From Pseudomonas sp. SL4(2022) (GTDB lineage Bacteria > Pseudomonadota > Gammaproteobacteria > Pseudomonadales > Pseudomonadaceae): a stretch of DNA of 64,000 nucleotides. Location of the stretch: assembly GCF_026625725.1 (NCBI RefSeq), contig NZ_CP113060.1:2176001-2240000 (forward strand). Reading direction: 5' to 3'. This document shows positions 1 through 17,218 of this stretch, piece by piece (within the stretch, counting starts at the first letter, position 1; the number at the start of each line of letters is the position of its first letter). The translations under genes were made by a program, and so were the position numbers. The notes beneath the pieces were generated by a model that was not told the origin of the DNA, searched no databases, and saw only the letters and a list, made by a program, of their open reading frames with translations.

Positions 1-558
1 CAGGTCGTGATCCTGAGAATGGAAGATCACCGTCAGGTCAAAGGTGGCCGCGTACTCCAAGGCGCGGCGCAGGGTGCGGTTATTGCGGAAACTGTCCAGG
101 CCGTTGCCGAAGGCCACGCAGCCCGCGTCGCGCAGGGCTACCAGCTCTGCCAGTTGCTCGCCTTCCAGGCCTTTGCTCAATGCGCCAATCGGGAACACTT
201 TGGTGTGCCCGGCTTCGCGGGCGCGGTCGAGAATCAGCTCAGCCACCGCTGGCGTATCCAGCACGGGCTTGGTGAAGGGCGGGCAGCACAGGCTGGTGAC
301 GCCGCCGGCGGCTGCGGCCAGAGTTTCCGTTGCGATGCTGCCTTTGCGGCTGTAGCCCGGTTCGCGCAGGGCGACGTTAAGATCGACCAGCCCTGGCGTG
401 GCGACCAAGCCTTGGGCGTCGATGCTCTGCTCGGCGACAAAGCCGGCGGGTGCCTGGCCGATGGCGACCACTTTGCCGCGTTCAATGTACAGGTCCGTTT
501 GCTGATCAAGACCGCTGGCCGGGTCGATTACGCGGGCGGCGAGGATACGGATACGCAT
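1..558 (-). CDS. pyrC': Dihydroorotase-like subunit PyrC' (non-catalytic), 3' end outside the window
   Basis: The first 186 codons of a dihydroorotase-family protein are present; the rest lies beyond base 1. The N-terminal amidohydrolase fold is clear (beginning [16 protein letters not shown], then TPGLVDLNVALREPG at about residues 54-68). Active dihydroorotases carry an HxH zinc motif at this point (DxHVH); here residues 61-63 are N-V-A, so the metal site is lost. In Pseudomonas such inactive PyrC' chains are structural partners of aspartate transcarbamoylase (family knowledge). The ATG overlaps the pyrB stop by one base, which implies translational coupling and supports that pairing. Confidence 0.93.
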   Translation of the reverse strand, partial: MRIRILAARVIDPASGLDQQTDLYIERGKVVAIGQAPAGFVAEQSIDAQGLVATPGLVDLNVALREPGYSRKGSIATETLAAAAGGVTSLCCPPFTKPVLDTPAVAELILDRAREAGHTKVFPIGALSKGLEGEQLAELVALRDAGCVAFGNGLDSFRNNRTLRRALEYAATFDLTVIFHSQDHDL

Positions 559-1565
559 CAGTTCTGCTCCTCGGCATCTTGATTGAGCTGGCGCTGCGCG
601 GTTTGCCCGCTCATGGCCATGGACAGCACCGCCATGCGGATGGCAATGCCGTAAGTGACTTGATTGAGAATCACCGACTGCGGGCCATCGGCCACCGCCG
701 ATTCGATTTCCACGCCGCGGTTGATCGGGCCCGGGTGCATGACCAGAGCGTCCGGTTTGGCCAATTTAAGGCGTTGTTCGGTGAGGCCGAACAGGCGGTA
801 GAACTCGCCCTCGCTGGGCAGCAGGCCGCCGGTCATGCGCTCGCGCTGCAAGCGCAGCATGATCACGACATCGACGTCCTTGAGCCCTTCATTCATGTCG
901 CTGTAAACCGTCACGCCATATTGCTCGATGCCAACCGGCAGCAGGGTTTTCGGTGCGATCACGCGAATATCCGGGCAGCCCAGGGTTTTCAGCGCCAGCA
1001 TGTTCGAGCGCGCCACCCGCGAATGCAGGATGTCGCCGACGATGGCCACCGAGAGATTCTCGAAGCCGCCTTTGTGCCGGCGAATGGTCAGCATGTCGAG
1101 CATGCCCTGGGTGGGGTGGGCGTGACGGCCGTCGCCGCCGTTGATGATGGCCAGATTCGGGCACACATGCTCGGCAATAAAATGCGCGGCACCGGAGTCC
1201 GCATGGCGCACGACAAAGATGTCGGCGGCCATGGCTTCCAGGTTGCGCAGGGTGTCGAACAGCGTCTCGCCTTTACTCGTGGAACTGGTCGAAACGTTGA
1301 GCGTGATGACGTCCGCTGACAGGCGCTGGGCGGCCAGTTCGAAGGTGGTACGCGTGCGCGTGGAGTTCTCGAAGAACACGTTGCACACCGTTTTGCCGCG
1401 CAGCAGTGGGACTTTCTTGACCGCGCGTGCGCCGACTTCGAGGAAGGAATCGGCGGTGTCGAGGATTTCCGTCAACAGCTCACGGGACAGGCCGTCGAGG
1501 GACAGAAAATGGCGCAGTTGGCCTTGGTCATTGAGCTGCAGCGAGCGCTTGGCTAGGGTCGTCAT
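558..1565 (-). CDS. pyrB: Aspartate carbamoyltransferase catalytic chain
   Basis: Catalyses carbamoyl phosphate plus aspartate to carbamoyl-aspartate, the first committed step of pyrimidine synthesis, in the cytosol. The 335-residue protein has the carbamoyl-phosphate loop [13 protein letters not shown] near residues 63-75 and the [14 protein letters not shown] motif near 142-155. I start at the ATG at 1565 because the in-frame extension to 1586 begins with TTG and would run into pyrR. It lies between pyrR and pyrC' in one operon. As in other pseudomonads, the chain probably assembles with PyrC' rather than with PyrI (family knowledge). Confidence 0.97.
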   Translation of the reverse strand: MTTLAKRSLQLNDQGQLRHFLSLDGLSRELLTEILDTADSFLEVGARAVKKVPLLRGKTVCNVFFENSTRTRTTFELAAQRLSADVITLNVSTSSTSKGETLFDTLRNLEAMAADIFVVRHADSGAAHFIAEHVCPNLAIINGGDGRHAHPTQGMLDMLTIRRHKGGFENLSVAIVGDILHSRVARSNMLALKTLGCPDIRVIAPKTLLPVGIEQYGVTVYSDMNEGLKDVDVVIMLRLQRERMTGGLLPSEGEFYRLFGLTEQRLKLAKPDALVMHPGPINRGVEIESAVADGPQSVILNQVTYGIAIRMAVLSMAMSGQTAQRQLNQDAEEQN

Positions 1566-1575
1566 GGGGCGAGTC

Positions 1576-2082
1576 TCAGTGGGCAAGCGTCTGGAATTCG
1601 AGGGTCAGCGGTGTGGGACCGGTCAATTTTACCCGCTGATCCGCCGGCAGTGACAGTGTGGCGCCGACCACATCCGGACGAATCGGCAGCTCGCGGGCAT
1701 TGAGATCCAGCAGGCTGACCAGGGTCACGCTGGCTGGGCGGCCATAATCGAACAGCTCATTGAGTGCGGCGCGGATGGTGCGGCCGCTCATCAGTACATC
1801 GTCGATCAGCACCAGGTGCTGGCCTTCGATCTCGAACGGCAGCTCGGATGGTTGCACCTGCGGGTGCAGGCCATTCTGGGTGAAGTCATCACGGTAGAAG
1901 GACACATCGAGAATGCCCAGCGCGTCCTGGCGGCCGAGGGTTTCGAGCAAGGCCTGGGCCACCCAGACGCCGCCGGTGCGGATGCCGATAAAGCGCGGCG
2001 CACTGATTTGCCGTTGGTTCAGGTGGCGGGTCAGGGCGTCGGCCATTTGCGGTAGCAGTTCGGCCGGGTTGGGTAAGCTCAT
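1576..2082 (-). CDS. pyrR: Bifunctional pyr operon regulator / uracil phosphoribosyltransferase PyrR
   Basis: This 168-residue type I phosphoribosyltransferase carries the PRPP-binding loop [12 protein letters not shown] at residues 91-102, typical of PyrR. The family senses UMP/PRPP and regulates pyrimidine genes; many members also convert uracil and PRPP to UMP. The gene sits just upstream of pyrB (10 bases between its stop and the pyrB ATG), consistent with local pyr operon control. How this copy regulates (RNA binding or another way) cannot be read from the sequence. Confidence 0.95.
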   Translation of the reverse strand: MSLPNPAELLPQMADALTRHLNQRQISAPRFIGIRTGGVWVAQALLETLGRQDALGILDVSFYRDDFTQNGLHPQVQPSELPFEIEGQHLVLIDDVLMSGRTIRAALNELFDYGRPASVTLVSLLDLNARELPIRPDVVGATLSLPADQRVKLTGPTPLTLEFQTLAH

Positions 2083-2113
2083 GGCAACACTCCAGATGCA
2101 GTCTTAGCGGGGG

Positions 2114-2557
2114 TTAGCCCAAACAATGTTCTTCTAGCCAGCCCTGCAACAAGAGTGCAGCGGCCAGGGCATCGACCGGGCGTTCGCGGTAGCCGCCGGT
2201 TTGTCCGTGCTGCAAGCGCTGGCCCTTGGCCTCGTAAGTGGTCAGGCGTTCGTCGTGGGTGTGTACGGGCAAGTTGAAGCGGCCGTTTAGGCGGCGGGCG
2301 AATTTTTCCGCGCGCTCGCTCATCTCGCTTTTCGTGCCGTCCATGTTTAGCGGCAGGCCAACGACGATGGCGTCCGGCTGCCACTCTTTGATCAGCGCTT
2401 CGACCTTTTGCCAGTCCGGCACGCCGTTCTGTGCTTTGAGGATGCACAGTTCACGGGCCTGGCCGGTGATCACCTGACCGACCGCGACGCCGATCTGCTT
2501 GGTGCCATAGTCAAAGCCCAGCAGCAGGCGCAGCGGTTTTGTATTCGCCTCGGCCAT
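2114..2557 (-). CDS. ruvX: YqgF/RuvX family RNase H-fold nuclease (putative Holliday junction resolvase / pre-16S rRNA nuclease)
   Basis: The 147-residue protein begins with the RNase H-like motif LLLGFDYGTKQIGVAVG (metal-binding Asp16) and has the later acidic segment HDERLTTYEA, both hallmarks of YqgF. Family members process the 5' end of 16S rRNA and have been proposed as Holliday junction resolvases. The ATG overlaps the algH stop by one base (TGATG), and algH-ruvX-pyr is a familiar order in Pseudomonas, so this is probably one transcription unit. Confidence 0.94.
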   Translation of the reverse strand: MAEANTKPLRLLLGFDYGTKQIGVAVGQVITGQARELCILKAQNGVPDWQKVEALIKEWQPDAIVVGLPLNMDGTKSEMSERAEKFARRLNGRFNLPVHTHDERLTTYEAKGQRLQHGQTGGYRERPVDALAAALLLQGWLEEHCLG

Positions 2558-3126
2558 CAGGCGTGCCCGGCTTGTGAGGTGAGCAGGCTGAGGTTGACGC
2601 CCAGGCGCGAGGCTGCAGCGTTCAGGCGTTGGTCAAAGGGTAGGTCGAAGAGGATGGCGTGGTCGGCCGGGCAGGTCAGCCAAGCGTTGTCAGCCAGTTC
2701 AGCTTCCAGCTGTCCAGCCTCCCAGCCGGCATAACCGAGGGTGATCAGGTATTTCTCCGGCCCAGTACCATCGGCGATGGCGAACAGCACGTCTTGAGAG
2801 GTCGACAGACCCAGCTCGCCCAGCTCCAGGGTGGCCTGAAACTGAGGCCCGCTGGGGTGCAGGACAAAGCCACGATCGGTCTGCACCGGGCCGCCGGTAA
2901 AGATCGGCAAGCTTTGGCAGAGTACGGGCGGCTCGTCATCCGGACGCAGTTGCTCGAGTACGTCAGCCAGATTGAGTCCGTTGGGCTTGTTGATCACCAG
3001 GCCCATGGCCCCGTGTTCGTTGTGGTCAATCAGGTAGGTGACGGTCTGCGCAAAATGCGGATCGGCCATGTGCGGCATGGCAATCAGGAAGTGGTGCTTG
3101 AGGTAGCTGGGGCTGGCGTCTTTCAT
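2557..3126 (-). CDS. algH: YqgE/AlgH family protein (UPF0301)
   Basis: This 189-residue cytosolic protein has the UPF0301 signature near its start (YLKHHFLIAMPHMADPHF) and the GGPVQTDRGFVLHPSG segment. AlgH was named for an effect on alginate in P. aeruginosa; its biochemical role is unsettled. I chose the ATG at 3126. An in-frame TTG at 3147 would add seven residues, but homologues as I remember them begin MKxxSPSYLKHHF. The gene is coupled to ruvX by a one-base overlap. Confidence 0.94.
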   Translation of the reverse strand: MKDASPSYLKHHFLIAMPHMADPHFAQTVTYLIDHNEHGAMGLVINKPNGLNLADVLEQLRPDDEPPVLCQSLPIFTGGPVQTDRGFVLHPSGPQFQATLELGELGLSTSQDVLFAIADGTGPEKYLITLGYAGWEAGQLEAELADNAWLTCPADHAILFDLPFDQRLNAAASRLGVNLSLLTSQAGHA

Positions 3127-3176
3127 GGCGTTAGTTTGGAGCTTCAAGCAGCAAGCCTCAAGCGCCGCGCGCAGAT

Positions 3177-4121
3177 TCAGTTACTCGACAGGCGGTCGCC
3201 GCGTTCGAAACGCCAGGTGCGGATGATTTCCAGGCGGTCGACATCGGCCAGGTCACCAGTGAACGGGGCGAACGGCGCGGCCAGGCGCACGATGCGCAGG
3301 GCGGCTTGGTCGAGCGTGCGCTGGCCGGAGGATTCCAGCACCTGCACTTCGTACAGGGTGCCGTCACGGTTGATCGACACCAGCAGGCGCAGACTGCCGT
3401 AGATGCCCTGGCGGCGCGCTTCATCTGGATAGTTAAGGTTGCCGACCCGCTCGACCTTCTTGCGCCACTCATCCTTATACCAGGCGCCTTTGTCGCGCAT
3501 GGTCGAGGCGGCGTTGAGGCGGTGGATCTTCGGGCGTTTAGCGTATTGCTGAACTTCCTGGGCCAGTTCAGCCTCCAGGCTGGCGATTTCCGACGACAGT
3601 TGTGCGCTGTCGAACACCGGTGCGGGCCGGGCTTGCGGTGTGGGTTTGGCTTCTTCGCGCTTCACCGGAGTTTTCTGCGGCTGTGGGGTGCGCGTGGCGA
3701 CGGCGGCTTTCGGTGCTTCCTGGCGTACTGCTGGCTGTTGCGGCGAGGCGGGCGGGGTGACGCGGTTGACTTCGCTGTCCTGGAAGAGCGCCTGTTCGGT
3801 GGTCTTCGGCGCCGCCTTGTGTTCCAGGGTGCCACTGCCTTGCTGGTTGTCCTGGGCGAGAAAATCGGCCTCTTTGGGCTTTTCCTCGCTCTTGAAGGTG
3901 GACAGGGTGATTTCCAGGGTTTTGCTGATTTGGCTCGGCTCGGCCAGGGTAAAGCCCAGGCCGAGGATCAGTGCGGCATGCAGCACTGCTGCGAGAAAAA
4001 GGGTAAAGCCCAGACGGTCAGCCGGCTGTACGCCGGCGCTGGAAAGTTCAGGGAATTGGGCTGCTGCGTTCATCGCATGTCGGGTCTGCTCAGGTTGCCG
4101 CGCAGTCTGCCGAGGGCGCAT
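3177..4121 (-). CDS. tonB3: TonB-family energy transducer (TonB3-like)
   Basis: This inner-membrane protein spans the periplasm. It has an N-terminal membrane helix (about residues 38-60, LGFTLFLAAVLHAALILGLGF), a long Pro/Gln/Lys-rich middle region and a C-terminal TonB domain (YPDEARRQGIYGSLRLLV ... VLESSGQRTLDQAALRIVR). Its position next to gshB and pilG matches P. aeruginosa tonB3 (PA0406), which is linked to twitching motility rather than siderophore uptake (established knowledge). A second ATG at 4073 gives a protein starting MNAAAQFPELSS and is an equally plausible start; neither has a strong ribosome binding site. Confidence 0.88.
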   Translation of the reverse strand: MRPRQTARQPEQTRHAMNAAAQFPELSSAGVQPADRLGFTLFLAAVLHAALILGLGFTLAEPSQISKTLEITLSTFKSEEKPKEADFLAQDNQQGSGTLEHKAAPKTTEQALFQDSEVNRVTPPASPQQPAVRQEAPKAAVATRTPQPQKTPVKREEAKPTPQARPAPVFDSAQLSSEIASLEAELAQEVQQYAKRPKIHRLNAASTMRDKGAWYKDEWRKKVERVGNLNYPDEARRQGIYGSLRLLVSINRDGTLYEVQVLESSGQRTLDQAALRIVRLAAPFAPFTGDLADVDRLEIIRTWRFERGDRLSSN

Positions 4122-4129
4122 GGAAAAGT

Positions 4130-5092
4130 CTATGAAGCACTGCGCGCATTGAGCTTCTCGGCAATCTTGTCCATCAGGCGTTCGCCGATGCGGGTATCGA
4201 AGGCGGCGTCGATCTCGCGGATGCAGGTCGGGCTGGTCACGTTGATCTCGGTCAGGTGCTCGCCGATGACGTCCAGGCCGACAAACAGCAGGCCTTTCTC
4301 GCGCAGCGTCGGGCCGACGGCGGCAGCGATTTCACGGTCGCGCTCGGTCAGCGGTCGGGCTTCGCCACGCCCGCCGGCGGCGAGGTTGCCCCGGGTTTCG
4401 CCGGCAGCCGGGATGCGTGCCAGGCAGTAGGGCACTGGCTCGCCGTCAATCATCAAAATACGCTTGTCGCCATCCTTGATCGCCGGCAGGTAACCCTGGG
4501 CCATGATCTGCTGCTGGCCGTGGTTGGTCAGGGTCTCGAGAATCACGGAAAGGTTGGGGTCGCCTTCGCGGTGACGAAATATCATCGATCCGCCCATCCC
4601 ATCGAGGGGTTTGAGAATGATGTCACGCTGCTCTTTGGCAAACTCGCGCAGAATGTCGGCCCTGCGGCTGACCACGGTCGGCGGTGTGTATTGGCTGAAC
4701 TGGGTGGCAAAGTACTTTTCATTGCAATCGCGCAGGCTTTGTGGGCGGTTGACCACCAGCACCCCGTCCTGTTCGGCTTGTTCCAGCAGGTAGGTTGAGT
4801 AGACGAACTCGTTGTCGAAGGGCGGATCCTTGCGCATCAGGATCACGTCCAGTTCGCTCAGGGCGATGTCCTGTGCGGCGCCGAGTTCAAACCAGCGCTG
4901 GGGGTCGTTGAATACGCTAAGCTCTGATAGCCGGGCGCGGGCTTGGCCTCGGTTCTGGTAAAGATCTTTCTGCTCCATATAGAAGAGTGACCAGCCGCGT
5001 GCTTGTGCGGCCAGCAACATGGCCAGGGAGCTGTCCTTCTTGAAGCTGATCTGGGCGATGGGGTCCATGACAATGCCAAGGCGGATGCTCAT
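4130..5092 (-). CDS. gshB: Glutathione synthetase
   Basis: ATP-grasp ligase of 320 residues that joins glycine to gamma-glutamylcysteine in the cytosol. Recognisable segments are the N-terminal LGIVMDPIAQISFKKDSS, the LKPLDGMGGSMIFR glycine-rich ATP loop and the C-terminal NVTSPTCIREID. Its stop lies nine bases from the tonB3 start, so the two may be cotranscribed. It is divergent from pilG across 242 bases. Confidence 0.97.
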   Translation of the reverse strand: MSIRLGIVMDPIAQISFKKDSSLAMLLAAQARGWSLFYMEQKDLYQNRGQARARLSELSVFNDPQRWFELGAAQDIALSELDVILMRKDPPFDNEFVYSTYLLEQAEQDGVLVVNRPQSLRDCNEKYFATQFSQYTPPTVVSRRADILREFAKEQRDIILKPLDGMGGSMIFRHREGDPNLSVILETLTNHGQQQIMAQGYLPAIKDGDKRILMIDGEPVPYCLARIPAAGETRGNLAAGGRGEARPLTERDREIAAAVGPTLREKGLLFVGLDVIGEHLTEINVTSPTCIREIDAAFDTRIGERLMDKIAEKLNARSAS

Positions 5093-5334
5093 GGTGGTGT
5101 TCTCCGTAAAAATGGCAGCGTTTTAGGTGAGCTGCGACTGTAATGTGGCGTCAGGGTGGCGCTGGCAGGTCGGGTGGTCAAGGAAAAACCTTGGCCCTGT
5201 GCGGCTTATAGATTGCATCTGGAGAGTGTGCTAAAAAGGCCCGACGATTGGGTTATAGCCCATCGGTGACAGGGCTTCAGGCGCACTGATATAACGCAAG
5301 AATAACGACTCACCGAGGCGATGGTAGGGCAAAC

Positions 5335-5742
5335 ATGGAACAGCATTCCGAGGGTTTGAGGGTGATGGTGATCGACGATTCGAAAACGATTCGTCGTACC
5401 GCGGAAACCCTGCTGAAAAAGGTGGGCTGCGATGTAATCACCGCAGTTGACGGTTTCGATGCTTTGGCAAAGATCGCCGATACCCATCCGAACATCATTT
5501 TTGTCGACATCATGATGCCGCGACTTGATGGCTATCAAACCTGTGCCTTGATTAAGAACAACAGCGCTTTCAAATCCACTCCGGTGATCATGCTGTCCTC
5601 AAAGGATGGCCTGTTTGATAAAGCCAAGGGACGCATTGTTGGCTCTGATCAATATCTGACCAAGCCCTTCAGCAAAGAAGAGCTGCTCGGTGCGATCAAG
5701 GCTCACGTACCTGACTTTACGCCGGTTGAACAAGCGTCCTGA
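5335..5742 (+). CDS. pilG: Twitching motility response regulator PilG
   Basis: Single-domain CheY-like regulator of 135 residues, with acidic residues at MVIDDSKTIR (11-20), phospho-acceptor Asp58 in FVDIMMPRLDG and the switch Lys in YLTKPFSKEEL. It is first in the Pil-Chp operon. In P. aeruginosa PilG is phosphorylated by ChpA and promotes pilus extension and cAMP signalling. The upstream 242 bases hold the divergent gshB/pilG promoters; I could not pick a convincing -35/-10 pair there. Confidence 0.97.
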   Translation: MEQHSEGLRVMVIDDSKTIRRTAETLLKKVGCDVITAVDGFDALAKIADTHPNIIFVDIMMPRLDGYQTCALIKNNSAFKSTPVIMLSSKDGLFDKAKGRIVGSDQYLTKPFSKEELLGAIKAHVPDFTPVEQAS

Positions 5743-5789
5743 CGCCTGGCTGCATAGCTGAGCGCCTTTTTAAAGTATTGGGAAACACC

Positions 5790-6155
5790 ATGGCTCGAAT
5801 TCTGATTGTTGATGACTCGCCGACTGAAATGTACAAACTGACCGCCATGCTGGAAAAGCACGGTCATCAGGTACTAAAAGCGGAGAATGGTGCTGACGGC
5901 GTCGCTCTGGCGCGCCAGGAAAAGCCCGACGCCGTGCTGATGGACATCGTCATGCCTGGCCTGAATGGCTTCCAGGCTACCCGTCAGCTGACCAAGGATG
6001 CTGACACCAGCCATATCCCGGTGATCATCGTCACCACTAAGGATCAGGAAACCGACAAGGTCTGGGGTAAACGCCAGGGCGCGAAGGATTACCTGACTAA
6101 GCCAGTTGATGAAGAAACCCTGGTTAAAACCTTGAATGCGGTATTGGCCGGCTAA
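5790..6155 (+). CDS. pilH: Twitching motility response regulator PilH
   Basis: CheY-like single-domain regulator of 121 residues: ARILIVDDSPTE at the start, phospho-acceptor Asp52 in LMDIVMPGLNG, and YLTKPVDEETL near the end. I use the ATG at 5790, preceded by GGGAAACACC, rather than an in-frame TTG at 5778. It follows pilG by 47 bases. In P. aeruginosa PilH acts opposite to PilG, favouring pilus retraction or acting as a phosphate sink. Confidence 0.97.
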   Translation: MARILIVDDSPTEMYKLTAMLEKHGHQVLKAENGADGVALARQEKPDAVLMDIVMPGLNGFQATRQLTKDADTSHIPVIIVTTKDQETDKVWGKRQGAKDYLTKPVDEETLVKTLNAVLAG

Positions 6156-6200
6156 TACCTGGTTTGTCCGCAATTTAAAAAGAATAAGGCCGCAGCTGGC

Positions 6201-6737
6201 ATGTCGGACGCGCAAACACCTTTTCAGACTCTTCAGGACATCGACAGGCTCTGTCGCTCGCTTGCTGCTGGCTTGCCTTCGCAGCAAGCGGTGGTGCAGA
6301 CCTGGAGCGGTATCGGCTTTCGCATGGGCGAGCGTTTTTTCGTCGCGCCGATGGGGGAGGTTGGCGAGGTATTGCATGAGCCGCGGCATACCTTGTTGCC
6401 TGGCGTAAAAAGCTGGGTCAAGGGCGTGGCCAACGTGCGTGGTCGCCTGCTGCCTGTTATGGATCTGTGTGGGTTCTTCGGCAATGAACTGTCGCCGTTG
6501 CGCAAGAAACGCCGTGTGCTGGTGGTTGATCATCAGGAAGTCTTTGCCGGCCTGACGGTTGATGAAGTATTCGGCATGCAGCATTTTCCTGTGGATACAT
6601 TCTCCGAGCAGCTGCCGCCGCTCGAGGCGTCCATAGCACCCTTTATCCACGGAGTCTTTCAACGTGAACAGCCCTGGTTGGTGTTCAGCCCACACGCGCT
6701 GGCCCAGAACCCGGGTTTTCTCGACGTGGCGTATTAA
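6201..6737 (+). CDS. pilI: CheW-like adaptor PilI
   Basis: A 178-residue CheW-fold adaptor that couples the receptor PilJ to the kinase ChpA. Typical CheW segments are visible: MGEVGEVLHEPRHT, VKGVANVRGRLLPVMDLCGFFG and VLVVDHQEVFAGLTVDEVFGMQ. It lies between pilH and pilJ as in the standard operon. No strong Shine-Dalgarno is visible before the ATG. Confidence 0.96.
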   Translation: MSDAQTPFQTLQDIDRLCRSLAAGLPSQQAVVQTWSGIGFRMGERFFVAPMGEVGEVLHEPRHTLLPGVKSWVKGVANVRGRLLPVMDLCGFFGNELSPLRKKRRVLVVDHQEVFAGLTVDEVFGMQHFPVDTFSEQLPPLEASIAPFIHGVFQREQPWLVFSPHALAQNPGFLDVAY

Positions 6738-6821
6738 CAGTTTATCGGTGGGGTCGGCATTGCCGGCCTTTTGGCGTTACATGGGAACCGTAGTGCGGTC
6801 GGTCCAGGCGGGGGCCAGTAA

Positions 6822-8867
6822 ATGAAAAAACTAAATGCAAGTAATTTGTTAGCAGGTGCGCGCAGTAGCACATTGATCGCAGGGCTGTTTATTGTCCTGA
6901 TCGTGTCGATCGTGTTGTTGTTCGCCAACTTCGCCTACATCAACACCCAATCCAACTACGACACGGAATACATCGGTCACGCCGGTGAACTGCGTGTTCT
7001 ATCCCAGCGTATTGCGAAGAACTCCACGGAAGCGGCAGCCGGTAAGGCTGAGGCCTTCGGTTTGCTGCGCGATGCGCGCAACGATTTCCAGGCGCGTTGG
7101 GGTTACCTGACTGACGGTAACGAAGCCACTGGTCTGCCGGCGGCACCTGAGTCACTGCAGGCGCAGATGGCCGTGGTGCAGCAGGATTGGGATACCCTGC
7201 GGCAGAACACCGACGCCATTCTGGCGAACGAGCAGACCGTACTGTCGCTGCACCAGGTAGCGGCCACCTTGGCTGAGACCATTCCGCAATTGCAGGTCGA
7301 GTACGAGGAAGTGGTCGACATCCTGCTGGAGAGTGGTGCACCGGCTGCCCAGGTGTCGGTTGCCCAGCGTCAATCACTGCTGGCAGAACGTATTCTGGGT
7401 TCGGTGAACAAGGTGCTGGCCGGTGACCAGGACTCGGTACAGGCCGCTGACATGTTTGGTCGCGATGCCAGCCTGTTCGGCCGCGTACTGGCCGCGATGC
7501 TGGAAGGCAACGCCGCCATGGAAATTTCCAAGGTGACTGACGAGGAAGCTCTCGAACGTCTGGCAGAAATTTCCGAATTGTTCGAATTCGTATCCGGTTC
7601 TGTGGACGAGATTCTCGAAACCTCGCCGGAGCTGTTCCAAGTGCGTGAGTCGGCGAACGTGATCTTCAGCGTTTCGCAGACCCTGCTGGACAAGGCTTCT
7701 GGCCTGGCTGTTGGCTTTGATGACCTGGCCACCGGTCGCGCCATCAACACCCTGTTTGGTTATGTGTTGGGCGCCCTGGCGCTGGGTTCGATCATCCTCA
7801 TCGGTCTGGTGATGGTGCGCGAAACCAACCGTCGCCTGGCCTCCACGGCTGAGAAGAACGAACGTAACCAGGCGGCGATTCTGCGACTGCTCGACGAAAT
7901 CGCCGACCTCGCAGATGGTGACTTGACTGTGGCTGCGACGGTAACCGAGGACTTCACCGGTGCCATCGCTGACTCCATCAACTACTCCATCGACCAGCTG
8001 CGCGACCTGGTAGCCACGATCAACCTGACCGCCGTTCAGGTAGCCGGTGCTGCCCAGGAAACCCAGGCCACGGCGATGCACCTGGCCGAAGCGTCAGAGC
8101 ACCAGGCTCAGGAGATTGCCGGTGCCTCGGCGGCGATCAACGAAATGGCCGTATCGATTGACCAGGTATCGGCGAACGCCTCGGAATCCTCGGCGGTAGC
8201 GGAGCGTTCCGTAGCCATCGCCAACAAGGGTAACGAAGTCGTACACAATACCATCACCGGGATGGATAACATCCGTGAGCAGATCCAGGACACCTCTAAG
8301 CGTATTAAACGCCTCGGTGAATCGTCCCAGGAGATCGGTGACATCGTTAGCCTGATTAACGACATTGCTGACCAGACCAACATCCTCGCACTGAACGCCG
8401 CGATCCAGGCCTCCATGGCGGGTGACGCGGGTCGAGGCTTCGCCGTGGTAGCGGACGAAGTACAACGTCTCGCAGAACGTTCCTCTGCGGCAACCAAGCA
8501 GATTGAAGCGCTGGTTAAAACGATTCAGACCGACACCAACGAAGCTGTTATCTCGATGGAGCAAACGACGTCTGAAGTGGTACGCGGTGCGCGACTGGCG
8601 CAGGATGCCGGGGTGGCACTGGAAGAGATCGAGAAGGTATCCAAGACCCTCGCGGCCCTGATTCAGAACATCTCCAACGCTGCTCGTCAGCAGGCCTCTT
8701 CGGCGGGCCATATTTCAAACACCATGAACGTGATCCAGGAGATCACCTCGCAAACCTCCTCCGGTACCACTGCCACCGCCAAGAGCATTGGTAACCTGGC
8801 CAAGATGGCCAGTGAGATGCGTAAGTCGGTGTCTGGCTTTACCTTGCCAGGTGGGGAACAGGCGTAA
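6822..8867 (+). CDS. pilJ: Type IV pilus methyl-accepting chemoreceptor PilJ
   Basis: Receptor of 681 residues in the inner membrane. One membrane helix lies near residues 15-38, a mainly helical periplasmic part extends to about 305, and a second helix follows near 308-332 ([19 protein letters not shown]). The cytoplasmic part has a HAMP-like segment and an MCP signalling hairpin whose tip reads [16 protein letters not shown]. The tip has [21 protein letters not shown] instead of the more common [17 protein letters not shown], a known trait of PilJ. It feeds ChpA through PilI and is the substrate of PilK and ChpB. Confidence 0.97.
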   Translation: MKKLNASNLLAGARSSTLIAGLFIVLIVSIVLLFANFAYINTQSNYDTEYIGHAGELRVLSQRIAKNSTEAAAGKAEAFGLLRDARNDFQARWGYLTDGNEATGLPAAPESLQAQMAVVQQDWDTLRQNTDAILANEQTVLSLHQVAATLAETIPQLQVEYEEVVDILLESGAPAAQVSVAQRQSLLAERILGSVNKVLAGDQDSVQAADMFGRDASLFGRVLAAMLEGNAAMEISKVTDEEALERLAEISELFEFVSGSVDEILETSPELFQVRESANVIFSVSQTLLDKASGLAVGFDDLATGRAINTLFGYVLGALALGSIILIGLVMVRETNRRLASTAEKNERNQAAILRLLDEIADLADGDLTVAATVTEDFTGAIADSINYSIDQLRDLVATINLTAVQVAGAAQETQATAMHLAEASEHQAQEIAGASAAINEMAVSIDQVSANASESSAVAERSVAIANKGNEVVHNTITGMDNIREQIQDTSKRIKRLGESSQEIGDIVSLINDIADQTNILALNAAIQASMAGDAGRGFAVVADEVQRLAERSSAATKQIEALVKTIQTDTNEAVISMEQTTSEVVRGARLAQDAGVALEEIEKVSKTLAALIQNISNAARQQASSAGHISNTMNVIQEITSQTSSGTTATAKSIGNLAKMASEMRKSVSGFTLPGGEQA

Positions 8868-8911
8868 TCAGGTGCTGCGCGGCAGGCTGAAAGGCCTGTC
8901 GCACAAGGACT

Positions 8912-9793
8912 ATGGCCGTGAGCGAGGGGCACGACATGCAGTCAGGCGTCTGGGCCTTGCAGCCTCTGGCGGACATGACAGCCACGGAGTTTCGTGACTG
9001 GCAGACGCTGCTTGAGGAGCGTACCGGGGTCGTTCTCAATGAACGGCGACGGGCGTTTTTGCAGACCAATCTGAGTGCGCGTATGCGCGAGCTGGGCGTT
9101 ATGGACTACGCCACGTATTACCGGCAAGTCACTGATGGTCCTCGCGGTGCGGTGGAATGGTCGACCCTGCTGGATCGGCTGACTGTGCAGGAAACCCGTT
9201 TCTTTCGTCATCGTCCTTCCTTTGAAGTGCTCGAAAGCTATTTGCGTGAGCGTTTGCAGCTGGGCGTGACGCAGCCATGGGAGCTTTGGAGTGTTGGCTG
9301 TGCCAGCGGCGAAGAGCCTTATTCGCTGGCCATCAGCGCGGCTGAAGTGTTGCGTGAAAGTGAACACCCGGATCATTTCGGGGTAACAGGCACTGACATC
9401 AGCCTGAATGCCCTGAGCAAGGCGCGCGATGGTCAATATGGTGCGCGCCGTCTGGAGCAGTTGGATGCCGATCTGTGCCAGCGCTATTTTCTGGCCCAGG
9501 ACGATGGACGTTTCAAAGTGGTGCCGAATCTGGCCGCGCGCGTGTGTTGCGCCCGGCTCAATGTGCTGGAACTGGCCAAGGCACCGATGTCCGGAATGGA
9601 CGTTATTTTCTGTCAGAACTTGTTGATCTATTTTCGTCGCTGGCGCCGCCGCGAGATCCTCAACCGCCTGGCCGAGCGCCTGGTGCCTGGGGGGTTGCTG
9701 GTGGTGGGAGTGGGCGAAGTAGCAGGTTGGCAGCATCCGGAGTTGCTCCCGGTAGCCGACGAGCGAGTGCTGGCGTTTACCCGCAAGGGCTAA
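8912..9793 (+). CDS. pilK: Chemoreceptor glutamate methyltransferase PilK (CheR family)
   Basis: CheR-type methyltransferase of 293 residues. It has an N-terminal CheR helical domain (FRDWQTLLEERTGVVLNERR), the SAM-binding stretch WSVGCASGEEPYSLAI and a downstream FCQNLLIYFRRW motif equivalent to CheR's FCRNVxIYF. It methylates PilJ using S-adenosylmethionine. The start at 8912 follows an AAGGAC ribosome-binding sequence. It lies between pilJ and chpA; no beta-lactamase-like or TPR fusion is present. Confidence 0.95.
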   Translation: MAVSEGHDMQSGVWALQPLADMTATEFRDWQTLLEERTGVVLNERRRAFLQTNLSARMRELGVMDYATYYRQVTDGPRGAVEWSTLLDRLTVQETRFFRHRPSFEVLESYLRERLQLGVTQPWELWSVGCASGEEPYSLAISAAEVLRESEHPDHFGVTGTDISLNALSKARDGQYGARRLEQLDADLCQRYFLAQDDGRFKVVPNLAARVCCARLNVLELAKAPMSGMDVIFCQNLLIYFRRWRRREILNRLAERLVPGGLLVVGVGEVAGWQHPELLPVADERVLAFTRKG

Positions 9794-9826
9794 GGCAGAA
9801 GAGCCAAGTTTATGAGTGGAGTGGCT

Positions 9827-17210
<7,384 letters not shown>

Positions 17211-17218
<8 letters not shown>

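Noticed and set aside
450-1319. Long plus-strand frame opposite pyrB and pyrC'
   Set aside because: Antisense to well-conserved genes; the protein is rich in His, Gln and Ala with no recognisable domain.
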